Below are positions 32,866-42,500 of a stretch of 64,000 nucleotides of DNA, in pieces. The position numbers were made by a program, and so were the translations under genes. This DNA comes from Candidatus Phosphoribacter baldrii. Its GTDB lineage: Bacteria > Actinomycetota > Actinomycetes > Actinomycetales > Dermatophilaceae. Numbering within the stretch: position 1 is the stretch's first letter; each line of letters opens with the position of its first letter. The notes under the pieces are model-generated. The model saw only the letters and a program-made list of their open reading frames with translations. It did no database searches and was not told the origin of the DNA. Location of the stretch: contig JADIZV010000001.1 of assembly GCA_016704565.1 (NCBI GenBank), positions 682,001 to 746,000 of the forward strand, written 5' to 3'.

Positions 32866-33397
32866 CTGGTTCGGGCTGCGGCCCGGTTCTGGTCGCCGGA
32901 CAAACTCCGCCCGGCCGATCCCGGCGCTCAGGTGGGGTTGTGCTCGCCTTGATGACAAAGTAGGACCCACGGATGACACCGGCGAGCTTTGACTTCTGCC
33001 GGGCGAAGTTGAACGCGGACAATTCCTGCGGCACGTCCATCCCCTCGGACAGCTTGAAGCCAACCGCCCGCTTGGACCCGGGCGCGACGCCATAGAGGAC
33101 GTTGACCGCCAGCCCCGATTCGTAGAAGACGTGCACCCAGTGGATGCCGTCGACGTCAGCGACCGACACCTCCAACGGCCGCGCGGCAATGACGATCTGA
33201 CGCTCTTGCGCGAGGATGCCCGCGACCCAGGCCACGAGGTCCGGTGCCTGCGCAGCGGGAGTGACGGTGAAGTCGTGGCCGTATTTGTTCTTGAAGTAGC
33301 GCGACTCGTTCGCCCGCAGCCCTGCCAGCGCGGCCGCGTGCGGCGAGGACTCAAGGCCCGCCGTGGAGACGGTGACGTAGTCGACAACGTGGCTCAT
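32858..33397 (-). CDS. Uncharacterised protein
   Basis: 179 residues from ATG at 33397 with AGGAG upstream; its end overlaps the last eut gene convergently by eight bases. Soluble alpha/beta pattern (VVDYVTVSTAG, RQIVIAARPLEVSVADVDGI, GIHWVHVFYESGLAVNVLYG). The last ~25 residues (Arg/Pro-rich) look like run-on translation. I do not recognise the family. Confidence 0.6.
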   Translation of the reverse strand: MSHVVDYVTVSTAGLESSPHAAALAGLRANESRYFKNKYGHDFTVTPAAQAPDLVAWVAGILAQERQIVIAARPLEVSVADVDGIHWVHVFYESGLAVNVLYGVAPGSKRAVGFKLSEGMDVPQELSAFNFARQKSKLAGVIRGSYFVIKASTTPPERRDRPGGVCPATRTGPQPEPVS

Positions 33398-33424
33398 GGT
33401 TCTCCTGAGTGTTAACGGGGCTGC

Positions 33425-33844
33425 TCACGGGGCTTGGATGATCCGCACGAGGTTGCCGGCCGGGTCGCGCACGGCACAGTCGCGCAATCCCCAGGGCTGG
33501 TCCAGAGGCTCTTGGACGATGTCGACACCCGCCGCTTCCAGCTGCGCGAACGTCGCGTCGACCGACGGGGTCGCGAGGTTGATGGCGCCGTAGGTGCCCT
33601 TGGCCATCATGTCCATGATGACGCGCCGCTCCTCGTCGGAAATGCTGGGATCCACCCCCGGCGGGGTGAGGACGATCGACGTGCCCGGCTGACCGGGTGG
33701 CCCGACGGTGAGCCACCGCAGCGCCCCCTTGCCAACGTCGCCGCGCAGCTCGAAACCGAGGATGTCGCAGTAGAAGCGCCTTGCCGCCTCAGGATCGTCG
33801 GCGGGAAGGTAGGCCTGGTGGATGGTCAGGTTCACCTCCCCCAC
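33425..33844 (-). CDS. VOC-family (glyoxalase/bleomycin-resistance-like) protein
   Basis: 139 residues with the paired beta-alpha-beta-beta-beta units of the vicinal oxygen chelate fold: QAYLPADDPEAARRFYCDIL at the start and DPAGNLVRIIQAP at the end. VOC proteins bind metals and small molecules; the substrate is unknown. It lies immediately downstream of an AraC-type regulator on the same strand (one base apart), so the two are probably co-transcribed. Confidence 0.85.
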   Translation of the reverse strand: MGEVNLTIHQAYLPADDPEAARRFYCDILGFELRGDVGKGALRWLTVGPPGQPGTSIVLTPPGVDPSISDEERRVIMDMMAKGTYGAINLATPSVDATFAQLEAAGVDIVQEPLDQPWGLRDCAVRDPAGNLVRIIQAP

Positions 33845-33845
33845 G

Positions 33846-34283
33846 CTAGAGGAGGGGGTGGGTGCCCGCTTCTCGATTCCTGACCGGTTTGGTGGCCCGT
33901 TGGGTCACACACGGGGGTATGCCGCGCAGCGCCTCGGCGTCCAGCTCGCGGAAGGTGCTGGGCGGCATACCGACGAGTTCGGTGAAGCGCGTCGAGAAGG
34001 TGCCAAGCGAGCCGTAGCCGACGGCGAAGCACACCTGCGTGACCGACAGGTCCCCTCGGCGCAACAGGGTCATCGCGCGCTCGATCCGGCGCGTCATGAG
34101 GTAGCTGTAGGGCGATTCGCCGTAGGCCGCCTTGAACGCTCGACTGAGGTGTCCCGCCGACACGTGCGCACCCCGGGCGAGCGCTTCGACGTCCAGGGGC
34201 TGCGCGTAGTCGCGGTCGATCCGGTCGCGAACCCTGCGCAACCGGGCGAGCTCCGCGCGACGGGCGCCGTCATCGTTGGCCAC
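33846..34283 (-). CDS. AraC-family transcriptional regulator
   Basis: 145 residues consisting almost only of the double helix-turn-helix: LDVEALARGAHVSAGHLSRA and FKAAYGESPYSYLMTRRIER, then LSVTQVCFAVGYGSLGTFST and RFTELVGMPPSTFR. No separate ligand-binding domain is present. Co-directional with the VOC gene, its probable target. Confidence 0.9.
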   Translation of the reverse strand: MANDDGARRAELARLRRVRDRIDRDYAQPLDVEALARGAHVSAGHLSRAFKAAYGESPYSYLMTRRIERAMTLLRRGDLSVTQVCFAVGYGSLGTFSTRFTELVGMPPSTFRELDAEALRGIPPCVTQRATKPVRNREAGTHPLL

Positions 34284-34295
34284 GGGGCAAGGGTC

Positions 34296-34994
34296 TCAGG
34301 TGTCGGTCGTCGCGGCACCGGCAGGTGGCCGCGCAGCTCCTCCCGGTATGCCGTCCGCGCGCCTTTCAGCGATCCCGTCAAGGACCAGCTCAAGACCGGG
34401 ACGGAACTCCCGCTCGAACGAATAGCCTGGCGCGAGAATGACATTCGTCGTGAACCAGGTCATGTTGGGGTAGGTGGCGAGGAGTTCGCCGAACGGCCCG
34501 TCAGTGACCATCGTGGCCGCCTCCTCCCCGCTGTCGAAGGGCAGCGAGGTCTCCTGCAGGACGAAGCCGTAGACGAAGGCGTCGATGACGGCATACGCAT
34601 GGGCAACCTGGGCGGGCCCGAATCCGGCGGCCCGCAGGCAGGCGATGGTTGCCTCGTGGTGGGCGAGGTTCGCCGGTCCGGGGGCCTGCCGGGACTCCAT
34701 CAGGGGCAGCGCCCACGGATGCTGCAGCAGGACCGCACGGACTGACTCGGAACGAGTGCGCAGCCCCGAGCGCCAGTCGCCGTCGGGCGTCGGAAGCTCG
34801 ATGGCGGCGTAGACCCGGTCGACCATGGCGTCCAGGAGGGCCTCCTTGTTGGGGAGGTGGTGATACAGCGACATCGCCTCCACGCCGACGTGCCGCGCCA
34901 GACGGCGCATGGTCAGGGCGGCGATGCCCTCCCGATCGGCGAGGTCGACGGCCGCCGAGACGACGGACTCGCGGGTGAGTTTGTGCGGCGGCAT
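34296..34994 (-). CDS. TetR-family transcriptional regulator
   Basis: 232 residues. The N-terminal HTH (LTRESVVSAAVDLADREG, LTMRRLARHVGVEAMSLYHH) is typical TetR, followed by a ligand-binding helical domain resembling the TetR C-terminal domain of tetracycline-type repressors. Divergent from the oxidoreductase gene at 35082, with a dyad between them, so it probably represses both. Confidence 0.9.
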   Translation of the reverse strand: MPPHKLTRESVVSAAVDLADREGIAALTMRRLARHVGVEAMSLYHHLPNKEALLDAMVDRVYAAIELPTPDGDWRSGLRTRSESVRAVLLQHPWALPLMESRQAPGPANLAHHEATIACLRAAGFGPAQVAHAYAVIDAFVYGFVLQETSLPFDSGEEAATMVTDGPFGELLATYPNMTWFTTNVILAPGYSFEREFRPGLELVLDGIAERRADGIPGGAARPPAGAATTDT

Positions 34995-35030
34995 ACCGGC
35001 GGTCCGTTCGAGGGGTTGCTTGCCTTACAA

Positions 35031-35042
35031 CGTAATGTTACG
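35031..35042. promoter_or_regulatory. Putative TetR operator
   Basis: CGTAA-TG-TTACG is a perfect 12-bp dyad inside an AT-rich island (TTACAACGTAATGTTACGG...) between the divergent tetR gene and the oxidoreductase gene. This is the expected place for an autoregulatory TetR site. Confidence 0.5.
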
Positions 35043-35081
35043 GTAGCAAACCTTACTAAGTATGGCTATCAGGAGGCCCTC

Positions 35082-36116
35082 ATGGCTCAAGCATCCGACG
35101 ACCCGATCCCGACCGTCACGGCATACCAACCGGTGCCGCTGGCGATGCGCGCGGCGGTTCGACGCGCCTATGGCGGTCCCGACCAGGTGACGATTGAGAC
35201 GGTGCCGCGGCCGGAGCCGGGCGCCGGCGAGGTGCTGGTCCGGGTGCGCGCCGCTGGCCTGGACCGCGCGACCCTGCACCTGCTCACCGGTCTGCCTTAC
35301 CTTGCGCGGCTCGCCCTGGGCGTGCGTCGGCCAACCCGGGCGATCCTCGGGCAGCAGGTGGCCGGCGAGGTGGTTGCGGTGGGGGCCGGGGACGTGCCCT
35401 TCGCCGTCGGCGCGCGTGTCTTCGGCACCGCGGCGAGCGGCTCCTTCGCGGAGTATGCCGTTGCGACGCCGGCCCGCTTGGCTGCCACCCCTGCCGAGGT
35501 CACCGACATCGACGCAGCGACCATCGGTGTGTCGGGGGTGACCGCGGGCGAGGCCGTCCTACGCCGCGGGCAGGTGCAGGCTGGGCAGCGGGTGCTCGTC
35601 CTCGGCGCATCCGGGGCGGTGGGGAGCTTCGCCGTGCAACTCGCCGCCCACCTGGGCGCGCAGGTCACGGGGGTGTGCAGCGGCGCCAAGCTTGAGTTCG
35701 TGCGGGGGTTGGGGGCACGGCATGTCGCCGACTATCGGACGACTGCCCTGGCCGATTTGGGCGGCGGGTTCGACCTCATCGTTGACATCGGCGGGAACCG
35801 CCGTGTCTCTGTGCTGCGGGCGGCCCTGGCTCCGGCAGGTCGGCTCGTCATCGTCGGCGGGGAGGGCGGTGGGCCGATGCTGGGCGGCATACAGCGCAAT
35901 CTCGTTGCCTCCGTTGCCGACCGGTTCACCGCACGTCACCTCGAGTGGTTCTTCGGGGAGACGACCACCGCTGGCTGCGCCGAGCTCGGGAGCCTCATCG
36001 CAGAAGGGACGGTCAGCCCCGCGATCGATCGCCGGGTCGGCCTCGACGGTGTCGTCGGGGTGATCGAGGCCATGCAGCGCGGGGAGTTGCGCGGGCAGGC
36101 CGTCGTCGTTCCCTGA
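35082..36116 (+). CDS. Zinc-independent NADPH:quinone oxidoreductase-like dehydrogenase (MDR)
   Basis: 344 residues from ATG at 35082 with AGGAGG five bases upstream; a longer frame into the tetR gene is rejected. It has the GroES-like domain (PRPEPGAGEVLVRVRAAGLD, ILGQQVAGEVVAVG) and the Rossmann motif VLVLGASGAVGSFAVQLAAH. The catalytic and structural zinc cysteines of true alcohol dehydrogenases are missing, so it is a quinone-oxidoreductase-type member that uses NADPH. Likely induced when TetR is released. Confidence 0.88.
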   Translation: MAQASDDPIPTVTAYQPVPLAMRAAVRRAYGGPDQVTIETVPRPEPGAGEVLVRVRAAGLDRATLHLLTGLPYLARLALGVRRPTRAILGQQVAGEVVAVGAGDVPFAVGARVFGTAASGSFAEYAVATPARLAATPAEVTDIDAATIGVSGVTAGEAVLRRGQVQAGQRVLVLGASGAVGSFAVQLAAHLGAQVTGVCSGAKLEFVRGLGARHVADYRTTALADLGGGFDLIVDIGGNRRVSVLRAALAPAGRLVIVGGEGGGPMLGGIQRNLVASVADRFTARHLEWFFGETTTAGCAELGSLIAEGTVSPAIDRRVGLDGVVGVIEAMQRGELRGQAVVVP

Positions 36117-36283
36117 CGCCCAGCGGTAGTAGATGGGGTGCGTAGCCAGCATGAGGCAGAGCACGATCAGCGAGCGCAGGGTCCGGTTTTGCCGACGTCG
36201 GGTTGAGTGTCCTCCCGCGATGCGGTCGGCGCAGTCATTGGGGGCTCGTCATCGCCATCGGCGAGGTCCGACTGATGGTTCCC

Positions 36284-37846
36284 CTATGCCGCGGGCCCTG
36301 AGTCGAACCAGGGGTCTGCCGCGGGGTTGGCGTCGGCCGGGTCTTGGCGATGGGGAGGCTGGCTGTCGTCACGCTGTTCTTGGATTGCCCAGGGATCCGC
36401 GTCGGGGGCAGGGATGTCCCATTCGTGGTGATCGAGCAATGGACGGTTCAGGCGCGTTGAGTCGTTCATCGGCCTTGGACGGCTGCGTGGAGTGCCGGTG
36501 GTGTCTGCGGGTGGTTCGCCCGGTGGTGGGTCTGCGGGTGGTGGGTCCCCCGATGGGTGGTGGGCCGCCGATGGGAGTCCGTCATCGCGTCGGTGGTAAC
36601 GGCCGGGGACGAGGTCCCAGGTGACGGCACCGGACTCGGTGACCTGGCCGACCAATTGGTCGCGGTGAGCGACGGAGTGGTGTCGCCCGCAGAGGAGGGC
36701 CAAGTTCGATAGATCTGTTGTTCCGCCGTCGGCCCAGTGGATCAGGTGGTGGGCGTCGCACCAATGCGCGGGGGTGGTGCAACCAGGGAACGTGCACCCC
36801 GCGTCCCGCAACCAGAGGGCCGCCAACTGGCCTGGGGTCGCGAGCCGGGTGGATCGGCCCTGGTCGAGGATCTCGCCGCGGCCACCGAGAACGGTGGGGA
36901 TGATCGCGGCGTCGCACGCCAACCGGCGCACCGTCTCCGGCGCGATCAACGACCCACTCTGGGTGGGGCCGACCACGGTGGCGGCACCGACCCGCGCAGC
37001 GAGGTCCTCGAAACTCATGGTGAGCATGAGGGTGGTTTTCACTCCGGCGGGTGGCCGGTCACCGGCGCTGGTGGCGCGGCGGCATACCTCGACCAGGGCC
37101 TGCCCACGGCGGGTCTGCGGGCTTCGTGGGTCGCGTTGCCCGTCCGGGCCGGGAACCGGTGCGGACAGCGGGCCGATCGCCGCCTCCAACGCGGCGGCCC
37201 CGACCGGGTCGAGGATCAATTGGTAGGTCAACGCCCCCAACTCGTCGGTCGACGGTCGCGACAACGAGACGAGACGTTCCGTAGCATCCGCATCGGCCTG
37301 GAACTCCCCATCCGCGCCATGCGCCGCCAACAACGCGGGCCGCAACGACCGGACCCCACGCTGGCCGTCAACGATGCCCATCTCAAGCAAGCCGTTCAGG
37401 ACGGTCGGGGCTGCCTCGTCCCGCAGCCGCGGCTTCAACCGGGTGTATTCGCTGACGACAGTCAACGCGACCGGGACGCTGACTGAGCCAGAGACGGCGG
37501 CGGCCCGGACGGGCGCGACATCCGGGCGGGCAGTCTCGCGGACCAGGCGGGCGACCTGGCCGGCGCCGCTCCCAGCAGCCAACGACGGCGCATGCTCGGC
37601 GACCCAGCCGACCGTGGACCCGGCTTGAGATGCGCTGATCTCGCCACGGGTGTCGGCCTCGGCGACGACGGCCACGCGCGCGCCGCTTGCCACCGCCGCC
37701 AGGTCGTCCAGCTCGATCAGGAGGGCGCCGAGCTCGCTGCCCTGGACCTGCCAGAGCAGGTTGAGCAACTCGCGAACGCCACTCGTCCCGACAGCGATCG
37801 CCACCCGGCATTCAGCCGAGTCCCGAGCCGCTGTTGTGCTGTCCAT
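36284..37846 (-). CDS. DUF222 / HNH endonuclease-domain protein
   Basis: 520 residues from ATG at 37846 (the frame is open to 37915 but without a better start). The N-terminal DUF222 domain covers about residues 20-330. The C-terminal HNH domain is CTFPGCTTPAHWCDAHHLIH followed by LALLCGRHHSVAH, with all zinc-binding cysteines and the catalytic histidines. This family is common and multicopy in actinobacteria; its function is unsettled. The tail is Pro/Asp-rich and disordered. The interval 36117-36283 shows no gene. Confidence 0.9.
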   Translation of the reverse strand: MDSTTAARDSAECRVAIAVGTSGVRELLNLLWQVQGSELGALLIELDDLAAVASGARVAVVAEADTRGEISASQAGSTVGWVAEHAPSLAAGSGAGQVARLVRETARPDVAPVRAAAVSGSVSVPVALTVVSEYTRLKPRLRDEAAPTVLNGLLEMGIVDGQRGVRSLRPALLAAHGADGEFQADADATERLVSLSRPSTDELGALTYQLILDPVGAAALEAAIGPLSAPVPGPDGQRDPRSPQTRRGQALVEVCRRATSAGDRPPAGVKTTLMLTMSFEDLAARVGAATVVGPTQSGSLIAPETVRRLACDAAIIPTVLGGRGEILDQGRSTRLATPGQLAALWLRDAGCTFPGCTTPAHWCDAHHLIHWADGGTTDLSNLALLCGRHHSVAHRDQLVGQVTESGAVTWDLVPGRYHRRDDGLPSAAHHPSGDPPPADPPPGEPPADTTGTPRSRPRPMNDSTRLNRPLLDHHEWDIPAPDADPWAIQEQRDDSQPPHRQDPADANPAADPWFDSGPAA

Positions 37847-37990
37847 AACCCTGACGCTAACAGCGACCACCGACAGACCCCCCCACCCCAAAAGGCCTCT
37901 CCCGCAACCGAACACATCACATCCAGGTAACGATTTGACCCCGTCGTGAAGGAAGTGCGGGACCGCCTCGCCGCCCCGTGCGGAGCGGGG

Positions 37991-38449
37991 TCAGGTCGCG
38001 CGGGCGAGGACTTCCGGCAGCCGCTGCATGGTGAGGCGGTGGGCATGTTCGGCCTGCCCGGCCATGTAGCCGAGCAGCAGGCGCGGCGCTCGCACGACGC
38101 TGCGTTCGCGCAGGTATGCCGCGCCCGGCCCCCCTTCGGCCTCGGCCGTTGTCACCGCCTCGATCGTGCAGCCCGGAGCAGCCAGGACCTGACTGATGAA
38201 CGACGTCGACGACGTGCGAATCAGCCTGGCGCGGAAGCGGATCGGATAGGACACCGGACCAAGCCGGGGCCGCTCCAGCACGCGCCAGTCCTGGAACGGA
38301 CCTTCGCCAATCGACCCTGCACCGACAACCACCGCCGAGACGAGGAACGGGTGCAACCGACGATGGTTGGCCAGATCGGTCAGGAAGTCGATCGCCGCCT
38401 CCGGTCCGACCGGCACGCCGGCCGACACCGTGAACGCCCGCTCCGCCAT
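37991..38449 (-). CDS. SRPBCC-family (polyketide cyclase/START-like) protein
   Basis: 152 residues starting AERAFTVSAGVPVGPEAAIDFLTDLANHRRLHP, i.e. the beta-helix-helix opening of the SRPBCC fold, ending in a long C-terminal helix. GGAGGA precedes the ATG. Members bind hydrophobic ligands; the ligand is unknown. Confidence 0.75.
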   Translation of the reverse strand: MAERAFTVSAGVPVGPEAAIDFLTDLANHRRLHPFLVSAVVVGAGSIGEGPFQDWRVLERPRLGPVSYPIRFRARLIRTSSTSFISQVLAAPGCTIEAVTTAEAEGGPGAAYLRERSVVRAPRLLLGYMAGQAEHAHRLTMQRLPEVLARAT

Positions 38450-38464
38450 TGTGGGTCCTCCGGC

Positions 38465-39370
38465 TCAGGGCTTGCAGTTGACAATCGTCCCAGCAGCCTG
38501 GCGAGACCCGCTGCCCGTGGGGTTCGTGGCTGTCACCGTGATGGTCACTGGACCCATATCGGCCGGCTGTGACAGGGCGCCGAAGTTGATCGAGCCGGTC
38601 CACGTCCCGGAACCCGCGTTGGTCAGCGAACCCGAGCCGGAGGTCGTCCCGGCGACCCAGGTGAACTTCACCGACGTTACCGACCCAGTGACCTTCGCGG
38701 AAATGCCCATGACGGCGGTCAAGCACCCGGGGGCCACGTCGACTGCCGTCGGAGACAGGGTCACGGACGTCACCACCGGGGCCGGAACTACGGTCGACGT
38801 TGATGGCTTCGTCGTGGGTGGGCTCGTCGTCGGACTCGTGGCGGGGGGGCGAGTCGTCGACGGCTTCGTCGCGGTCGTCGGGGGCGTTGCGGCTGTCGGC
38901 ATAGCGGTCGCCGTCGACGTCGGCCCTGACAAGGTGGGCACTGCGGTAGGCGCCGCGGTGGGCGCAGACCCCGACGGGCTCACGACGACAACCGGCACTA
39001 TCGGCGAGGCCAAATCGCCGGCCCGAGCCTGCAGGGTGTGCGGACCGACGGTGGCTTGCCACGGGATGATCGCCTCGACAAGTCTGCCCAGCACGGGCGC
39101 CCCCGCCGGACGCTCGCCCACAACCACCCCATCGACAACCAGCACCAGCGAGGTCGGCGCCCTGTCCGCCGTCGCATGCACAACCACCGGGACCTCACCG
39201 GCCGCGAGAACGCTCGCCTCATGGGGCGAGTCCAGCCACACCGTTGCCACACCGACCCCGCCCGGCGATGCAACCGGACCGGCGGTGGCGAAGAGCACGG
39301 CTCCGGTCGCCACGGCGACGACCGGCAGTCCGAACCCGAGGGCGGAGACCAGGGCTGCGGGCAGTGCCAT
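38465..39370 (-). CDS. Exported protein with two Ig-like domains
   Basis: 301 residues. A hydrophobic N-terminal signal/anchor (LGFGLPVVAVATGAVLFATA) is followed by an Ig-like domain (VVVHATADRAPTSLVLVVDG), a Thr/Pro-rich linker (about 130-200) and a second Ig-like domain ending in NCKP. The first domain resembles the N-terminal domain of the divergent 1121-residue protein at 39504. 15 bp downstream is the SRPBCC gene. Likely a cell-surface protein. Confidence 0.75.
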   Translation of the reverse strand: MALPAALVSALGFGLPVVAVATGAVLFATAGPVASPGGVGVATVWLDSPHEASVLAAGEVPVVVHATADRAPTSLVLVVDGVVVGERPAGAPVLGRLVEAIIPWQATVGPHTLQARAGDLASPIVPVVVVSPSGSAPTAAPTAVPTLSGPTSTATAMPTAATPPTTATKPSTTRPPATSPTTSPPTTKPSTSTVVPAPVVTSVTLSPTAVDVAPGCLTAVMGISAKVTGSVTSVKFTWVAGTTSGSGSLTNAGSGTWTGSINFGALSQPADMGPVTITVTATNPTGSGSRQAAGTIVNCKP

Positions 39371-39503
39371 GAGGTCCTTCTCGTCAGGGTAAGAACGTCG
39401 AGGGGCTCGTTGGAAGGCGAAACTACCGAAAGGTCGGGACGGCGACGGCGGAAGTCAGCGTAAAACGTCGCGCCGATCCTGTGAGTCTGTTTCACTCCAT
39501 TCC

Positions 39504-42500
39504 GTGCGACGCAAGGTGGCCGCCATCGCGGCACTCAGTTTGCTGGGCGCGGGGTCGTTGGGGGTCGGCATACGGGCTCGGCTTGCCCAACCACAGGCAG
39601 AGCCGACGTCCGCTGCCATCCTGAGCAATCCGGTGGCCGCGACCCTGTCGGTCGGCACCTCGCTGAGCGTGCGTCCCGGGCAGACAGTGCTCATCTCCGT
39701 CGACGCGGCCGGTCCGACACCGTTGCGTCAGGTTGACCTCTATGACGGACCCAACCTCGTCGACCAAGCGCCGGTGAAGCCAGGTCGCAAGGGTGCGACG
39801 CTGTCCTGGGTGGCGTTGCGACCCGGCGCGCACAGCCTGGTCGCACTCGTGCGCGGCACCGACGGCAACACCGGCCAAACTCAAGCCCATACGCTCGTCG
39901 TCGAGGAGCCGTACGCCGCCGTCGCGACCCCTCCCACGGTGTCGGTCCGCGCGGGCGAGACCGCGGGCAGCCTGCTGACCCGGCTCCAGGGGGCTGACGT
40001 CCTCGTCCCCGATCCCGCTCGGCCGGCCCCCGCCCTGACGGCGTCGACGACGACGTCCGGACCACTGACCAGCGACCCAATGCAGCCCGCTGCGAAGGTC
40101 GACCCAGCTAAACCCGTTCCGCCAGTGGGGAACTCGCCACTGGCCGACCCCGGGACCCAACCGCCCACCGACCCCGCAGCCTTCCCCGCATGGGCGTCCG
40201 CCAAGGGCTGGGTGCCTGCCTCCTCGCTCGCGCCGACCGCCGTGCTCGCCCCAGGATTGGCCTTCCTCGACCCGAAGGTCCTCGCCGGGCTGGCCGCAGG
40301 ATCCGGTATGCCGCCCGCCGCACCTCCCAGCGCACCTCCCGCAGCGCCCACGGCAGCCCCCGCCACGTCCTCGGCACCCTCCGGGCCGAGCGGATCCGGC
40401 GGCGCGTGGGTCCTGCCGCCGCTCACAGTCAGCTATCCGATCGTGTCCTACGCCGGCGCGTGGGTCCCCCCGGCGGGCGGCCCAAGCTCGCCGCCCTCGA
40501 CACCTGCGCCCGCGTCGAGCCCGCCCAGTGGTCCAACCGTCGCGAACGGGCTCACGATCAGCGACGTCGAGCTGGCCGGCTGCAAGATCTTCCTCAAGCT
40601 CAGCGGCACCCAGAACGCCAAGACCGACATCGCCGTGACGTCGACGAGCCGACCCCTTCCGGCGGTCATCTATACGACGACCAACGACGGTATGGTCAAC
40701 CTCGACATCCCCCCGGGCGCCAAGACGATCCTGGCCCGATCCGGCAACCGGGTGTCCGCGCCCATCGGGCTCGTGTCGGCCGGCTGCACCGGCACGACCA
40801 CGGGCACGATGAGCCTGGTCGACGGCATCCTCACCTTGCCGGAGGAGGGTGGCAACGTCTTCCTCTACCTCGTAGCCGACGGCTACCAAGCGGTCCGGGT
40901 CCCGGTCACGCCCCAAGCGACCCTCAAGGTGGGACGGGTCTCCAACATCGCGGCATACCTGCCGGGCGCTGGCAGCACGACCAAGGGGCACATCGAGGCG
41001 TGGCGCCAGGTTGGCTCCACCGCAACGAAGTTTGCGGAGGCGGACGTCACGGGCGGGTTCGCCACGATCATCGGGCAACCCAACGCCGCGACCCTGGAGA
41101 TGGATCTCGGCGGCGGCGCCTGGGGCACGATCGACGTCGATGACACGGCCCCCGCGCCGAAGACCTTCCGGTGGACGACCGCCAGCGCGCAGGTCCAGCA
41201 CGTGCTCTGGCAGGTGCTGCGCTACCCGCTCTCGCCGGCCAACACCGAGCTCACGCCCGCTGGCACCCTCGCCGTCGGTATTGCGTCGCGCACGGGCTCT
41301 CCATCGTCGTTCACCGTCCAGGCCAAGGACCTCGACCCGACCCCGGCGCCCGGGACGCCCGGTGCCGCGACCGCGACGAGCGGGTCGGGCGGATCGAACC
41401 CGACCGCCCCGGCCGGTGGGTGGACAGTCGGCCCGAACGCGTCCGCGGTGAGCCAGCTCGTTGCCAAGACCTCGACCTCGGGCGGCACCAGCCTGAGCCC
41501 GCAAGCGCTCTCGTCAGTGTTCGGTCCAGGCGGTGACCAGACAGTCAGTGACGCCGAGCTCGAACAGTTCCTCCAGGCGATGACCGCCGGCGTGAACGGG
41601 CGGGTCTATATCCGGATCATCGGGCTCGGTCCGGACGGGTCGCCCTCGGGGTTCGGCCCGATCGGCGCGGCCAGCAACCTCGTCGCCTACGATCCACCGG
41701 CCGCTGCGGTCGCGGTCGGACCGCGGTTCGCGCTCACCAACTCCTCGGCCTTGGTCGGATGGCGCCCGAACGAGGACCTGCGCGGCTGCATCCGGGTGAC
41801 CCAGGTGCCTTGGACCGGTCGACTGCTCTCGGGCAAGGCCCAGCTCACCGTCCCTCAGCCCACTGCGCACCCCCTGTCGGTCGCCTCGATGAGCGAGTTC
41901 TATCCCGTGCCGGGCATGTACTGCCCGGGCGATTTCGGGGTGGCGGACGACTGTGATCTGTGGTGTCAGTTGAACACGCTCGGCGACCTGGCGGCGACGA
42001 TCTGGGACAAGGTAGCCGCGGCATACAACGGGATCATCGACGGTGCGTCCTCGCTGGTGGCGGACTACAACCCGATCTGCCTGGGCATCGGCTCGCTGAG
42101 CTCGGACGAAGCCGCCACGGTATGCCGCGAGATCACCAAAGTGGCTGCGGCAACAGCGATCGCGGCGGTCCTGCAGTCCTTCGGCCTGCCGCCGTCACTG
42201 CCGACCTCGGATCAGCTCATCAAGCTCGGGCAGGGCAAGGTGGAGGACGCGGCGATGGCCGGGCTCACCGCCCTGGGCATCCCGTGTGACGACCTCACGG
42301 TGAGCGGTGTCGCGGAGGACAAGGCGCGCGAGCTGGCGGCCAAGAACGACTTCCCGATGCCCGACGAGGGCGAACCGGTCGGAGTGTGCGAGGTGCTCGT
42401 CCATGCTGCGGTCCAGACGGTGCGCGACAAGGCCGAGGAGGAGATGACCAAGACCTTCGTCGAGAGCTCCGGCCTGCCCAACGATCCGTCGATCGTCGGT